A DNA stretch of 64,000 nucleotides from Morella rubra (lineage: Eukaryota > Streptophyta > Magnoliopsida > Fagales > Myricaceae), in assembly GCA_003952965.2 (NCBI GenBank), contig CM025856.1:14020489-14084488 (forward strand). The letters run 5' to 3'. The notes below the pieces were generated by a model. The model was not told the origin of the DNA, did not search any database, and saw only the letters and a program-made list of their open reading frames with translations. The translations under genes were made by a program, and so were the position numbers. Every line of letters starts with the position of its first letter. The stretch's first letter is position 1. Below are positions 45,276 to 58,330 of the stretch, one piece after another.

Positions 45276-46598
45276 ATTGCGTAAAGGATACAGAGTGAAT
45301 CTATTGTTTATATAGAGATATCTGCAAACAGCTTACACGCTTTGAATTTGAGCTAACCACTCAATTTTCTCGGAATAGTTTATTTCATTTTCTCCGTAGG
45401 TTTGAAAGGGCCAAACCTTCATGGATCTCCACCTTTCTTTGCATCAATCGGGAACTAGTTTGAACTCTTGGAAGAGTCGTACGACTAATGAGCTTAGTAA
45501 GAACAAATTAGCACCTTCCCAAGTCAACTAAATTGTTTTTTTTTTTTTTCTTCGTTTCTTGTGTTAGGTTGTTGATATCATTATGATTTAGTTAATCAAA
45601 ATAATATATTATTATTAAGCTTAAGGAGCCAAGGATTGGGACAGCCAAACAGCTGACGAGGGTTGGAAGGATCATTAGCCACCCGCCAATCCTAGATGTC
45701 TTTTCCTAAGTAGTCAACTAAATGGATGCATTAGAAATCAAGCCTGATCATCTATTTAATTACTGAACTACCACTTCAAGATTGCCGATTAATTGTGCGT
45801 GTTAAGTGGTGAGATGAGAGGCATTAAAGTGATTTTAACAAGGAAAAACATTACTTTTAAGTTTTAGCCCATAAACTTACCTCAAAATATCAAAAAGAGT
45901 TTTAAATTACGAAACTATCACATTTACCTCAAAATTATCAAAATGTATCAACATTCACCTTATCATAAGACCCGACAGTTGAAATATGTAGAAAATATAT
46001 TACGTGGCACAATATTGACTTTTGAATCCTATCAAAACTTTGATAAAGTGAAGATCATTTAGATCTTTTTTGACATTTGAATATGAGTTTACGAGTTAGA
46101 AGTAAAGATCCCCTTTATTAACGTGTTTGTCCTATCTTCCTAGCATATTACTTTTTACTTAGTCCTACTTGTTTGTATCGATGCTAATTTCTAAGTCTCA
46201 ATTTTTTTGATATAATATATCTATAATTCTCTTTAATTTGCTATTCAATTTGGATTATCTAATTTCGGAGGGATTATCCAATTTCGGAGACTAAGAGAGA
46301 GAGAGAGACATAGTCTGTAGCTTTGAATTATTGGACAGTACATTCAATACTTGTTGTCCCTAAAAATAAATAAAAAACAGCACTCGAGCTTTATTGGTCA
46401 CTAAACAAGCCTGGTATTTCCGTAAATCTTGACAGAACCAATGTCATTGTTTCGAAACCAAATTACTCTGAAAAAACAAAAAGGAGTTGCTGACCATCTC
46501 TTTCCCGTGTCTATATGGACACACATAAGCGCAGTGGAAGAAGAATGTTCAGGAGAGGCGAAGGGAAAACAAGAAGAGCTACAATAACAACAACGACA
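45276..46598. other. intergenic DNA upstream of RALF
   Basis: No gene seen. There is a T tract at about 45535-45550 and a short GA repeat at about 46295-46308. A CTATATGG TATA-like word lies at about 46511-46518, some 85 bases before the RALF start. Confidence 0.45.
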
Positions 46599-46961
46599 AT
46601 GGCCAACGAGTCTTCCTCTATCTTCCTGACTTCTTCCATCTTCATCTGCGTAGCTCTGATCATCTCCACCACCGCCACGGCCGTTGAGGCGAGCGTAGAC
46701 CATCACTTCAGCTGGGTGCCGACGACAAACCGTTGCGAAGGTTCCATTGCCGAGTGCATGACTGCAGACGGTGAATTTGACATGGATTCTGAGATCAACC
46801 GGCGCATCTTGGCCACCACCCAATACATAAGTTATGGAGCCCTGGAGAGAAACAGCGTCCCGTGCTCTCTTAGGGGTGCGTCCTACTACAATTGCCAGGC
46901 AGGTGCACAAGCCAACCCCTACAATCGTGGTTGCAGCGCCATCACTCGTTGCCGTAGTTAA
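46599..46961 (+). CDS. RALF: RALF peptide hormone precursor
   Basis: This single-exon gene encodes 120 residues. Residues 1-31 form a signal peptide (hydrophobic SIFICVALIIS core). A propeptide with an acidic stretch follows, then the dibasic site RRIL at 68-71 where the subtilase S1P normally cuts. The mature peptide starts around ATTQYISYGAL, with the YISY receptor-binding motif at 76-79. Four cysteines at 89, 99, 112 and 118 form the two expected disulfides, and the peptide ends GCSAITRCRS. RALF peptides are secreted, bind FERONIA-type receptor kinases and raise apoplastic pH. The layout fits the RALF1/RALF33 class. I chose the ATG at 46599 over an in-frame ATG at 46515 because only the former places the hydrophobic core near the N-terminus. 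Confidence 0.95.
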   Translation: MANESSSIFLTSSIFICVALIISTTATAVEASVDHHFSWVPTTNRCEGSIAECMTADGEFDMDSEINRRILATTQYISYGALERNSVPCSLRGASYYNCQAGAQANPYNRGCSAITRCRS

Positions 46962-48018
46962 GGCCGGAGTTCTTTTCTTTATTTCTTCGTCTTTTGTGTC
47001 TTTTACTACTTTGATTTAAACTTATTTGTGAAACATGATTCAAAATAAGGAACAAACAAAAAGGCAGATTCAGTTATAAGGATCTCTTTTGTGTTGGGTG
47101 TTATATCTTATATGTTTTAAATTTAACCTTTTATAGAAGGATGATTACATATTACTGTTGGTTTAAGCTTTTTTCTTCTTTTCATTCAATCGCTTCATCT
47201 ACTTTGTGCACTCTTTTTTTTTTGTTGGTCCTGAATTAAAGATTTTTCATGTGATCTTCTTAAACCTTGCCTTCGTTGGGAATAGTAAAAAAAAATCCTC
47301 GGACAAGATGCGGTTCTATGGAAAACAGTTCTTATGTTCATAGGCTTTTCCTCTTCTTTGTTGTTCTTGATTCTTTTTTAGGGAAAAAGGTTTGGTGCTG
47401 GATACCAGAACAGGGTATATTCGTACAAGAAACCCTGGTCTAGAGCGGACCTAGGAGACACTATTTGGTATCTTGATGATTATCACGGAGCGAACGGCAT
47501 GGGCTGAAACAGCCAAAATTGAGAAACTGCAAAAACCTTCTGGCAAATTTTGCGATATGGAAGTCAAGAGTGGCCTAATATTTAGAAATTCTCGAGAACA
47601 TGAAATTAATAATGATTCCGGGCGGCTTGTCCCAGTGTGTGCTTTAATACCTACAAATTACATCAATCAACGGTCAAAGCTCAAAGGCTTTGCAGACGCC
47701 TTTCCGATGGTAGATATTGAACTTGGATCGATAGTACTGCAAAGTTGGGTCAGATTGAGAAACAGACCCGCTTACATAGTCGACAAAAGTTGATCCCTAC
47801 AATTCATGAATCGCCCAACATATCCCAAACAGGTCAAAAAGCCAGCAAGAACTAATGCCAGAACTGTAATTATGAAAGACAAAAAAACAACACATTAACT
47901 ACAGAAACACGGGCGGGCATTCATATTCCACATAAGAACAGTTTTTTCATTTCTCAAACCTAGTTGCAGGAAAATAAAGGGAGCATTAACTCAATGGAAG
48001 ACATGCAGTTCCTTAACT
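46962..48018. other. RALF 3' region and intergenic DNA
   Basis: The RALF 3' UTR is AT-rich. A 106-codon plus-strand frame at 47473-47793 (MMIITERTAWAETAKIEKLQ...) has no known motif and no supporting context, so I do not call it a gene. Confidence 0.4.
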
Positions 48019-49992
48019 CTATGCACAACCTTCCTCTTTCTTAACTTCGTCTGATATTTGCTTGGACGGGGCCATTGGCGATGGAGAGCCCTCCACTCCC
48101 ATCTCAGCTCTTAGGTCATTGATGCTTTGCTCCAACTCGTTTATGCGGCTTCCCATCTCGTCGAGTGAGTAGCAGTTAAGGAAACATCAAAGCGCCTCTA
48201 CTTTTACAAGTCTTGCAGAGAAGCAAATATATCATATCCCAAAAAGCATTATGACAAGGCACACAAAACAAGGTTCTGAACCTATTTAAATCCAAGTGGT
48301 TTAAGAACCTGGTGGCCAAAAACTAGGAACAGAGCAACAGGTTCCAATTCGCTCTCCCAACCAGACTTCTGAAGGCCATCTAATGCCTCAGAGTAAAGAC
48401 TCGCTCACACTAATCCCTGCATATATTTCCTTGGCATTTAATCTATTGTTCATTATACATTTCCTGAACTTGACTGGCCAGAAATCAGAGGCAGAACTAA
48501 TCTTAGCTCCTGGTACCATGAAACTTCCCACACCCTCCCCGCTCTTCTGCCCCATAGTTCTTGAAATGCTCAATTATTTTCCATGCATTCAGTGAAAATT
48601 ATCCAGAAATCTTTTGAGCCACTCCAAACCCCCCCCCCCCCAACAAAAAAAAAAAAAAAAACTATCACCTATATCTCATGTGGCACCAAGCTTACATCAG
48701 AAACTCCCTTCCCCAACCAGGCACCCCTTTATCTCCTTTTACACTGCTGCTAAATGCCCACCAGATTTACATACTTTGGCGAACTTCAGTTCCTTCACTC
48801 ATAAGCACCCTTATCCCAGAGAAGCAAATGTCATCCAATTAAGAATGTGTGGAAGGATATTCTTCGTAACAATAGACTCCGACATTTGTTGGAACCTCGA
48901 TTGCTGCAAACAAATTCTTGTTAGGTATGGCACGATATATAATAAACACAAACTCTATGGTGTGGTTACCATCTGCTGAAGAAGATTTTGCACCTGAAAA
49001 ATTCAGTGAGAAAAAACATATATTAATAATGCTTTCATAAGAAAACCACCAAAACTATTCAAAAGTGCCTACAAGGGATCCTATATTTATATGATCATTA
49101 CTGGCTTATGAATGAATCAAATTAGAGTAAAGAAACAAATGAAAAATCAACGGTAATAACTATAAAGGCCCAGACTATGCTTTATCCTTAAGGCCTGATA
49201 GAGTCCACGGACATCAAATATCGTACAAAGTATTGAAGTGAGACCAACAAATTAAATTGAGTGCTGTTAAACTTACGAAAACTGACATATCCGCACTACT
49301 CTGCTTTGGATCTTCTCCATCATGCACATCCTGCCAAACAGAGAAAAATTCAGAGCACACTACTACAACTATAACACAACTAAAAAATAAACAGAAAGCG
49401 ATAGAATTAGCCTCCTTTTGAAGACTTGAATGATCAACCCTAAAACGTGCAACAATAAGAGAAATACATGCAATTCAACTGAAACGGAACTGATCACCAA
49501 GATTCAAGTACTTGCACACAAATTTCCAACTTTACAAAAGCAAATTCCATATTGCCAAGAATTTGAAAAAATATACAACAGTTATTATGCACGTACACAA
49601 ACAAATAAAGTTTCTCGGTTCATTCGAGCCCAAACCTCTCAATTAACAAGAGCGGGAAATCCCTCCACAGGAAGTACGTACATAAGAACGCACATACAAA
49701 CGAACAATACGATATTGCAGTAAGGTGTTATGTTATAGTAGACACCACACCTCTCAGGCTCACATTCCAGGAGTAAGATAACTTTCTTCAACGAGAATAG
49801 ATCTAAGTGCTTTGAAAAGCACGTTAAATCGATCTTGAACTTCATGAAACCCTAATGGCTTCAGTGACCAATCTACGACACGGATTGATAATATGCCAGA
49901 AACAAATCAAGAAACGAAATTATGCAAATGCTTTAGCGTTAACCGCTAACGGGATGGAAATGAGCAGAAAGGAAAAAAAAGAAGATTACCAT
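48019..49992 (-). CDS. HSBP: heat shock factor-binding protein (HSBP), last exon apparently damaged
   Basis: Read on the minus strand. Exon 1 holds only the start codon (49992-49990), followed by GTAATC. Exon 2 (49330-49277) reads DVHDGEDPKQSSADMSVF. Exon 3 (48993-48970) reads VQNLLQQM. Exon 4 is recognisable from GAC GAG ATG at 48162 to the stop at 48019 (DEMGSRINELEQSINDLRAE, then MGVEGSPSPMAPSKQ). HSBP is a small coiled-coil protein that binds the heptad repeats of trimeric heat shock factors and dampens the heat response. Known HSBPs have QTRFQTMSESIITKI between QQM and DEMG. That stretch is not visible here: the bases upstream of 48162 read YSL and then a stop. Splicing into GAG/ATG at 48156 would keep frame but drop 17 residues. 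Either the locus is damaged or the sequence has an error. Confidence 0.75.
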
Positions 49993-50055
49993 TTTTCTCT
50001 CAGAATGTCCGTTCAGATTGGCTCCAATTCGAAATTTAAAAGCGAGACTATGCGA

Positions 50056-50092
50056 ATGCGAGGGCGAGGGCGAGGGCGAGTGCGAGAAGATG
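50056..50092 (-). repeat. hexanucleotide repeat in the HSBP 5' leader
   Basis: On the minus strand CTCGCC is repeated several times (CTCGCACTCGCCCTCGCC and on), 65-100 bases before the start codon and probably within the 5' UTR. Confidence 0.6.
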
Positions 50093-50501
50093 GACGCGTA
50101 CCTATAAATCAAATCGGGTGGGGTAAGTCCCATACCTTACTATTCCCCCTTTTGGTGCAATTACTCTTATGCCACTGATTTCGAAAAATGCTTCCTCAAA
50201 AGTTTCTTTAATTTCCTGCTTATTTCTTTATTTTTTTTTCATTATAATTTTGATCTTGGGAATAATTACCACATTGCTCGGTAGCACAAACAGACATTCA
50301 CCTGGTGATATCCATAAAGGTTGCACTGTATTTTCAAGTGGGCTCTGTACTTAATATATTACTCATCTTTAAACCGAACAAAACAAGTTGGGGAGGGGGC
50401 GTTTCTGTCATTTGATAACTTGTTTCCAATTGAACCCTCGAGGGCGCCATGGCCTTCAAAATTTCAAACTTCAAGCTCTGGAAAAATTGAACTACGCACT
50501 A

Positions 50502-51442
50502 GGGGCATGTTCATTTTGATAAAATTTTTAGAATTTGAGGTGTTTTGAGAATTTTTAGATGATGTTGGAGTTATATTGGTGTTTGTGTAGAAGTTGTTGA
50601 GGTGTAAAAAAAGTAAGATGTTTTTAAGGTTGTTGTTTATAGATTATTGTGATGTTTGTTTGCAAAATTTCGAAAAATATTTTTAAATTTTGAGAATCTT
50701 TACTTTATTGAGATTTATTAGAGTTTGTGAAAGGTAGAGTGTACATGTGTAAAAGTTAAAAATTTTGAATGTGTTTATTTTACTGAAAATTTCTATGCCC
50801 CAAAATATGGGGAAAACAAACGTCACCTATATTTATTAAGATGTGTGTAGAATATAAAATATAAAATAATATTTAAGTTAATGTTTATTTATAATATTTA
50901 TTATAATTTATAATTTTTTATTTTCTAATTTTTATTATTATAATACAGATATTAGAAAGGTAATTGAAAAAAAAAAAAAAAAGAAACAATAGAAGAAAAC
51001 GTACAAATGAGAGGTATGAATGGGTGTATAGAAGAAAACACTTTTTTAATCGGGTCAGCATTCTGTCAGAAAGGCTAATTTCATACAAAAGAAAACGGTC
51101 GCAGGGAGAATTGAAAAAAGTTGTGGTGTAAGTGAAATTACAAAATCAGTCTCAATAACTCTCATCGTGTATAAAGACAAGTGAGGACAATTTGGTCCAT
51201 TCATATATCTTACAATTAATGTCGACAGTCGCGTTGGGCCATATATTTTTTAAAATCCCATTTTGCCCTTCCTCATTTATATCTCTCATGAATTAACAAA
51301 GGATGCATTGGTAATTTGAAAATCTCAAGATTAGGGCAAAATTAGAAAATAATTGTGTGCATTTGAGACTCAAACATGTTCGGTTTGTGATTGGAAAAAG
51401 TTGGATTCAAATTCTTAGAATATCAAGCAAACGAACATCCCC
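50502..51442. mobile_element. PIF/Harbinger-like non-autonomous element, 941 bp
   Basis: The left end GGGGCATGTTCATTTTGAT and the right end, read inverted, GGGGATGTTCGTTTGCTTGA form imperfect terminal inverted repeats, continuing with a shared (T)TAGAATTTGA word. The element is flanked by CTA at 50499-50501 and at 51443-51445. A GGGG(C)ATGTTC start with a 3-bp duplication is usual for plant Harbinger/Tourist relatives. The interior is AT-rich and encodes nothing. Confidence 0.6.
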
Positions 51443-52168
51443 CTAGAATACCATAAAGGGATCCACGAGTCTCCTTTCTGATTTGATATTTCCTTCACTG
51501 AATTACTCAAATATTTATGGGGCAAAATTAAAATACTCCTTTCAAATTTCAATTTGTCTAATTATGCTATTAAGCTGCAAAAAAAATCAATTCGTCGCCC
51601 CCTTTCAATTTCACAATTACACCAGACAATGTAGACCGACTGAAATATCCCTTTAAGACAAACTTAGAAGAAAGAAAGAAATAAAAAAGATTTGTATTTA
51701 AGGTTTTAATATTCTTATATATGTTACTTTTTTTTTTTTTTTTGAATTTGTTTTTTTTCTTTTCATAATTTTGTCTTGTTGGGACATTTTTTCCGTCTCG
51801 GCCAAATCGAGTCAGGAGAAACAATCAATTTTTTTTGCAACTTAAGAGACTAATCAGACAAATTGGAACGTAAAAGGACACTTTAATTTTGCTGCGTAAA
51901 TATATATGGTACTAATTTACGCATTAAAGAACAGTACCAAGTCTTTTTGAGAGTGAACAAAAATAAAACATAAAAATAAGGAACTTGAGTATTTATAGTA
52001 CAAAGAGCTGATTCTAATGCATCACTCTCAACTAAAAGCCACTTACAGTCAGCTGTTTTCTTTTACAGCCATTGATCAACTGTTGAACCTTTATATTTTC
52101 CCGAATACAAAATTTTAAAATTCGGAGGTGAAATTAGGAAATCCTGCTGTAGTTACTATTTATGCCTT
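51443..52168. other. intergenic DNA between the MITE and ALG3
   Basis: AT-rich with a T tract at about 51728-51742. The 3' UTR of ALG3 should lie just below 52169. No gene seen. Confidence 0.4.
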
Positions 52169-55100
52169 TCATTTCTCCTTGTATGCTTTCTTGTCCACAT
52201 AAGGATATTCAGACGGGCCAGACCATAGACCCCATAGTATAACCAAGTGGAGACACAGAAGCAGTGTAGATGAGTATGCATTTGAAGGATAGACATTCCA
52301 GCATATTTCCACCCCTATAAACAAAATTACACTGCAAAATCCTAGAATGTTAATAACTCATTGTGATTCCAGGAATAATCCTGCAAAAACTGTAGCCCTA
52401 AGGCATGAACAATGGGACTACCTACCGCAGCAGCGTAGGGAAGGGCGTTCGCCACAATAGGTAAGGTAAACTATAGAAATACCTGCAACAGATGAACAGA
52501 CGCACAAACGAGGGTTTTAGCACCCTTTTCAGTTTAGATTAAAATGATCACTTTTGCAGTATATTCTAAGCAAGACCTGCAAACCGTATATGATCTTTAT
52601 TGGGGTTTGTCCTAGAAGTTTCAACACCAAAGCTGAGTGTATATCGATTACTTCCTCCAAGCATAGAAGGAAAACCTCAAACAAACGTTACTATGTTACA
52701 GAGACAGCCACTTGGTCCAATAGATGGTTCACAGTCCAGAAGAAGCAATTGCCCAGTCAAGATAATGGAAGGACAAGGGATATTAAGTTATCAAAAGTAG
52801 CATATGACAAAAGATCATAACACAACCGCAGAGGGAATGACAAAATTTTATGAAGCTTCACATTTATTTCCTCTAATATCTGAGAGTACCATTGGGCACA
52901 TCTTGACCTAAGAGCAAGAAAATACCTAAGCAACTGTACTAGCAACTAGCAGTGCTGCTCAACTCCCAAATAGGCGGTATACGAAGAAGGATTTCGTCTA
53001 TTGAAACTTACCATGAGTAGAACTGATAATGCAATGACCGGGCGCATACAATGCCAATGAAGTTCCCAACAAACATAGCTGTTACGATATCTGATTGCAC
53101 CAGGAACAAGTTTAGAATCCAATTGGAGAAAAAGGAGAGAGAGAAAATGGGGTGGAGACCAACAGACAGGACTTGTAAAACACAAAGATAATCAAAGATA
53201 GAATAGACATGATCCTAACTATATTTTGGGAGCCCACTACTTACATTCTTTATTGAGTTCCTGGAAGGATGAAGTGCTATAGACAGACTTCTTCAAAGAT
53301 ACAAATCTAGAATGCACAAAGTTGAGAAGCCCTCCTTCATGCCTACAAGTAATCAAAACCAAACATAATAAACGAGCAGAAGCAATAAATCCCAGCATTC
53401 AAATAGCAATCTTCTATCGGAAAAACTGTCTATATAATTACTTCTTGCAAAGATTGTTTCTCAGAATTTCTAATACTTAACTTCTCACTGAAATTTTACT
53501 ATGTTGAAAAAAAGAAAGGCTTTCCACGATCTTATGTCCACATAGTCATTGCAACTTCTAATTTATTATAGATAATGGAAAACGTGAGCTCTTGTACTTA
53601 CTTGCACCATTTATAATGAGCAAAAGCTGCAAGTAATACGAGGTGAGCAACCAGCAAAGTGACTGCAAGTTCCTTAGAAACAAAAAGTGGTTCAGGAAGG
53701 AACTTGAAGTTAACAGACCTGACAAAATAGAGTTGAGATTAATTTCAACAGAAACTCCGGGGATCAATCATCACAGAAAACTAAGTTTGCATCTCAATTA
53801 ACATTACACAAAAACTAGAGCTAGAATAAGTTATATACGTCAGTATGATACATCACAACAACTATGGAAAAAACCATGTTTGCATAACAACTACTTCACT
53901 CCAAAAAATGGCATTTAGTGAGGATGCATAGAGAAAGGATCTTAAGAATCTTCAAACCCATAGAGTCAAAATCAACTTACCAAAAGTGGATGAAGACACG
54001 CCCAAGATTGAAGGATCTGGATATGTAAGCCATTGGGTGTGATATGATAAAAGGCAGCCCCAATAGGATCTGTACAACCATTCGGCAAATAGGTGCAAAC
54101 AAGTGAACGCCATAGACAGAGAATGTCACTCTTACAGCATAATGGTAGCTGAACTCCAACTCACCTAACCACATGAGAAAAAAATAAACATAATAATACA
54201 AAGATACAACAGCCAGCTTCAAAATAGTAGAATATCTGATGAAAAACATACTAAAGGCTCGTATACTACACAAAAATTCTCAAGCATACAGAGCCAACAC
54301 CTAAGTTTTAGGGGGACAAGGTAAGCACCTGCACCAGTGCTGCACAAGCTAAAGCCAATATCACCCCACAAATATCCATAGCCTGTATAAGAAGTATTTC
54401 AGGAACAAAGAATTGTTGCTTGAGAAATCTCATATAAATATTTGGAATGACATTTAAGAAATATGTCAAACAGAATCAATGCACCTTTAGCATGAGAAGA
54501 AATAGAGGTGGAGCATACAGGAGCACGTTCATCTTTACTGAAAAGCTACACTGTTCAAACGAAAAGTAAATGTTCAGCAGCATAACAACTACTTCACTCC
54601 AAGAAAATGGCATTTAGTGAGGATGCATAGAGAAAGGATCTTAAGAATCTTCAAACCCATAGAGTCAAAATCAACTTACCAAATCAGTGGATGAAGACAC
54701 GCCCAAGATTGAAGGATCTGGATATGTAAGCCATTGGGTGTGATATGATAAAAGGCAGCCCCAATGGACTTCATTCGGCAAATAGGTGCAAACAAGTGAA
54801 CGCCATAGAGAGAATGTCACTCTTACAGCATAATGGTAGCTGAACTGTAACCACATGAGAAAAAAATAAACATAATAATGATACAACAGCCAGCTTCAAA
54901 ATAGTAGAATATCTGATGCTCTAAAGGCTCGTATACTACACAAAAATTCTCAAGCATACAGAGCCAACACCTAAGTTTTAGGGGGACAAGGTAAGCACCT
55001 GCACCAGTGCTGCACAAGCTAAAGCCAATATCACCCCACAAATATCCATAGCCTGTATAAGAAGTATTTCAGGAACAAAGAATTGTTGCTTGAGAAATCT

Positions 55101-58076
55101 CATATAAATATTTGGAATGACATTTAAGAAATATGTCAAACAGAATCAATGCACCTTTAGCATGAGAAGAAATAGAGGTGGAGCATACTTCGTTGTCTAA
55201 CCTACACTGTTTGGCAATGTTCAAATTTTCAGCATTAAAACCAATGTGCAGTACGGAAGCCATGATGTACCTGAAAATGATCAACCCTAGATGCCACCTT
55301 TTGTAAAGAAGAGACACCAATGCAGCATGAAGGAGCATCATGGCAAAACAGTCATTGAAAAGACGGAGCACAAAGATAGAGTGCACTCTTTTTGACAGAC
55401 AAAGCAAGACAAGAGCCCACCATGGAACCTGTAAGACATTTCAAGAAGGAAGCTTATTACAGTTAATATACAAGAAGTGCAGAGAGAATGAGAGAGGGAG
55501 AGAGGCACAGAATGCAAGCAAGTCATGGGATAAGTAAGAGTTGAGGAACAATATCAGAGACATAAACACCTCCTAAAAATTTACTTTCAGCTTAATTTCC
55601 AAAATCTACTTTCCTTATAGCATCTAACATGGTCTTACATCAAGGGAATAAGTTCCAAGGGTCACATCAGAGGCATAAATCAGTGGACAGAAAAGAAACT
55701 TACTCCATAAATTGGTTAATAGCAACATTGCCTGAAGAAGCCTGGGGATCTCGTAATGTTTTTTTTTTGTTTTTGCTTGGGCTCCGATAAAAGCTTAATA
55801 CAGGAAAAATATGGCAGACTCCAACTGGCCAGAAAACTTTAGTGATACAAGCCTCATGTAAAATCAACTTAAAAGTGTCAAAGATAACTTTAATCAGAAG
55901 ACATGTCCAGACCATCTATCCTGCAATTGAAGGTGGCATCCTTCATGCATAATGAGATACTCAACCAACCCAAGTCCCATAAAAATCTCAGAGGATTTTT
56001 CATGAGAGAAAACTGTAACAAACCAGCACTTTGCAAGGACTAAAGTTACTATCACCTACTTCCCACTGCTCCAAAGTTTCCATTCAACGGCCTAACAGAA
56101 GCAAAGCAAGACCATAGCTAACATCAGTAGACCACGCTTAAACACAACTAATTATTTGTCATCCACAGTGCACCTCTTCTTCTCTTCTTTCAGCACCTCT
56201 TAACTCTATTTATATTTCCCCTCCTCACATCCTTTCACTCCCATAACTTTCTCTTCTAGCTTGCAGACACAATGAACACCCAATAAGTCCACAGCTAGGC
56301 CTCCTCGTTGTGCTCTCGTGTACTTCTATCCTAGATCAGTAATGTTGGCACTTGGCAGGTGCTACCAAATTGGTAGACCAATCAGCATGAAGTGCGTAGT
56401 TGGTGGAAACTCGCATCACCCTGAAAAAGGATGCACTAGTTTGGACTCGATCCAACGATTGAATATCTAATCAAAGAGGTATCACAGTTTATATCAAAAT
56501 CACTACCATGGAGAGATCAGTTGCATACAAATATGTTTCTAAAAAGAAACTTAGCACTTTAATCTTCAACATACTAAAGCAAATTTCATACCACGTCAGT
56601 CTTCGTGTAGATGAATAACACAATTGCCAGATTTATAATGTACAAAAGGCTGAACAATATCTGCACCGAGAAGCAAGAATAAACCATGAGGCAATCAGTT
56701 AGTCTGAGCACACATGGCATAACAATCTAAAATCTCTATGCAATTATTTCAGTTTAGTAGCTAGAAAGAACAGGGGGGTTGGGATTACGGGAGGGGGTGG
56801 AGGTGGAGGTGGAGGTGGGGTGGGGGGAGAGAGAATATCAGTTTATGGTAACAGGGATATAACCAAATAATGCCCTTCAACTTTGTAGTTACTAAGAAAA
56901 TCAACGATGCATAACCATTGATTTCACTTCTATATAAATCGGCTCCAGTTGGTGGTGCCAAGTGAACCAACTCGGCAGTTAATTTCATTGAATGGAGCAA
57001 AAACTAAAAGTTTGCTCGCAGATTCAGTATCACAAATCACGGAATTCATTTTCGCACTACAACAACTAATGTGACAAGTATAGTTTTCACACTTCAATTC
57101 CTGATCACTTCACTCCAACCAAATTAAATCAAAATTGTCTTATAACCACCCATCAGTAAACATAGTTACCTATCGGAAAATTTTCAAAATCATAAAAAAA
57201 ATTAACAATAGAAACTTGAGTGAATTAAGTAACCTGAGCTGGATAGATCTCCCCTCCTGTAACATACTGAATTGCGGAATAAATATAAAGAAACCCAGCT
57301 GGATAGACTAGAGGCCCTGTGTCCCCTTCCAGTTTGCTGTAATCCCTTTCTCCTCCCAGAAATCCACTTACCTGTTTCATAAAGAGACCAAATTGTACTG
57401 ACCCATTTACAGGAACCACGATCCTTCCGTACACATAAAGCAAAACTACCCAACGACTCATTTGGTAGCTCAGAATCCAAAGACAAGCCTGAAATTTAAT
57501 CCAATAGTTTCCTTTGTTTCTTGAACCGAAAATTTAGCCTAGCTAAACAAAATAATGCCAACGATTCAATCCAAACTAATTGGCCAACGTAAAAGGCAAC
57601 GTTACCGAATAGCGCATCGGCTAGCTAAGAAACAAAAGACAGAAAATTTACGAAGAACTTCATTTGCCATTATTTAAGGAATAAAAATTCGATGTCTTAA
57701 TTGTCATTCTCTTTTATTCGTTTTCTGAGGAACCAAATGAGATGTCTTCATGAGTTCGCGAACCTGTGACATGTACGCGTCCCAGTCAATCTTCGTATCT
57801 GAAACCAAACAATCACAGTGTCACTAAAACACGGTCATTTCAAAAGAGAGCCAAAAGCAAGAAATAGATAAACGAGATGGATCTTGTACAAGGAATGTAG
57901 GCAATGATTAGAGCGACGAGGATGGCATCGGCGAAAATCAAAGCGAGAGCAAAGGGTACTTTGGGGTTTCTAGAAAGCTTGGATGCCGGGGCCGTCGACC
58001 TCCGCAAGGGTTTTTCACGCGGCGCCGATCGGACCGCCATGGTTGGTATTTTTGGTCGTTGAGTCGTTTGCTGCAT
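52169..58076 (-). CDS. ALG3: ALG3, Dol-P-Man:Man5GlcNAc2-PP-Dol alpha-1,3-mannosyltransferase, 13 exons
   Basis: Exons: 58076-57890, 57798-57764, 57371-57234, 56660-56592, 55428-55271, 54545-54485, 54382-54329, 54069-53981, 53718-53602, 53342-53245, 53090-53012, 52482-52426 and 52331-52169. They total 1,305 nt, 434 residues, in frame; Arabidopsis ALG3 has about 438. This multi-pass ER membrane enzyme adds the sixth mannose to the dolichol-linked N-glycan precursor, using dolichol-phosphate mannose. Key segments are [91 protein letters not shown] and CWNVYPSN. A second ATG at 58040 (MAVRSAP) could be the true start. Exon 6 uses the TGTAG acceptor to keep frame; the usual TTC-AG/T join would need one more T. 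A noisy second copy of exons 6-8 lies at 54579-55187. Confidence 0.92.
53883..55187 (-). repeat. tandem duplication inside ALG3 (exons 6-8)
   Basis: Unit A (53883-54520) holds working exons 8 and 7 and most of exon 6. Unit B (54579-55187) repeats it, starting GCATAACAACTACTTCACTCC. Between about 54680 and 54920 unit B has many small losses, for example the exon 8 acceptor region CCAATAGGATCTGTACAACC becomes CCAATGGACTT. Beyond 54930 the units look identical. If unit B exons were included the protein would be truncated. Confidence 0.85.
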
Positions 58077-58330
58077 CGTCCCGGAGGGTAAACAGCGTAA
58101 AACGGGTCCTTTTTTTAACTATCAAATCGGCTCAAGTTTTAAAAAAAAAAATCGGCTCAAGTTTAAACTAAGCCCATCCCTCTGAGTGAGATTTCGGCTC
58201 AGGCTTTAGGACGTCCGGCCCAAGGTCAACTTAGGTCAGCTCGCTACTTTTTTTTCTATTGGAAAAATATATTTTTATGTTTTTGGCCGATTTTAAAAAG
58301 TTCACTGAAAATAAAAATATTTTTACGGAG

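Noticed and set aside
46515..46598. Upstream in-frame ATG that would extend RALF by 28 residues.
   Set aside because: The added MDTHKRSGRRMFRRG segment is strongly basic and would bury the signal peptide; the ATG at 46599 gives a normal RALF precursor.
56785..57000. A minus-strand frame ending in a His/Leu/Pro repeat.
   Set aside because: It lies in ALG3 intron 3 and the end is a (GGTGGA)n simple repeat.
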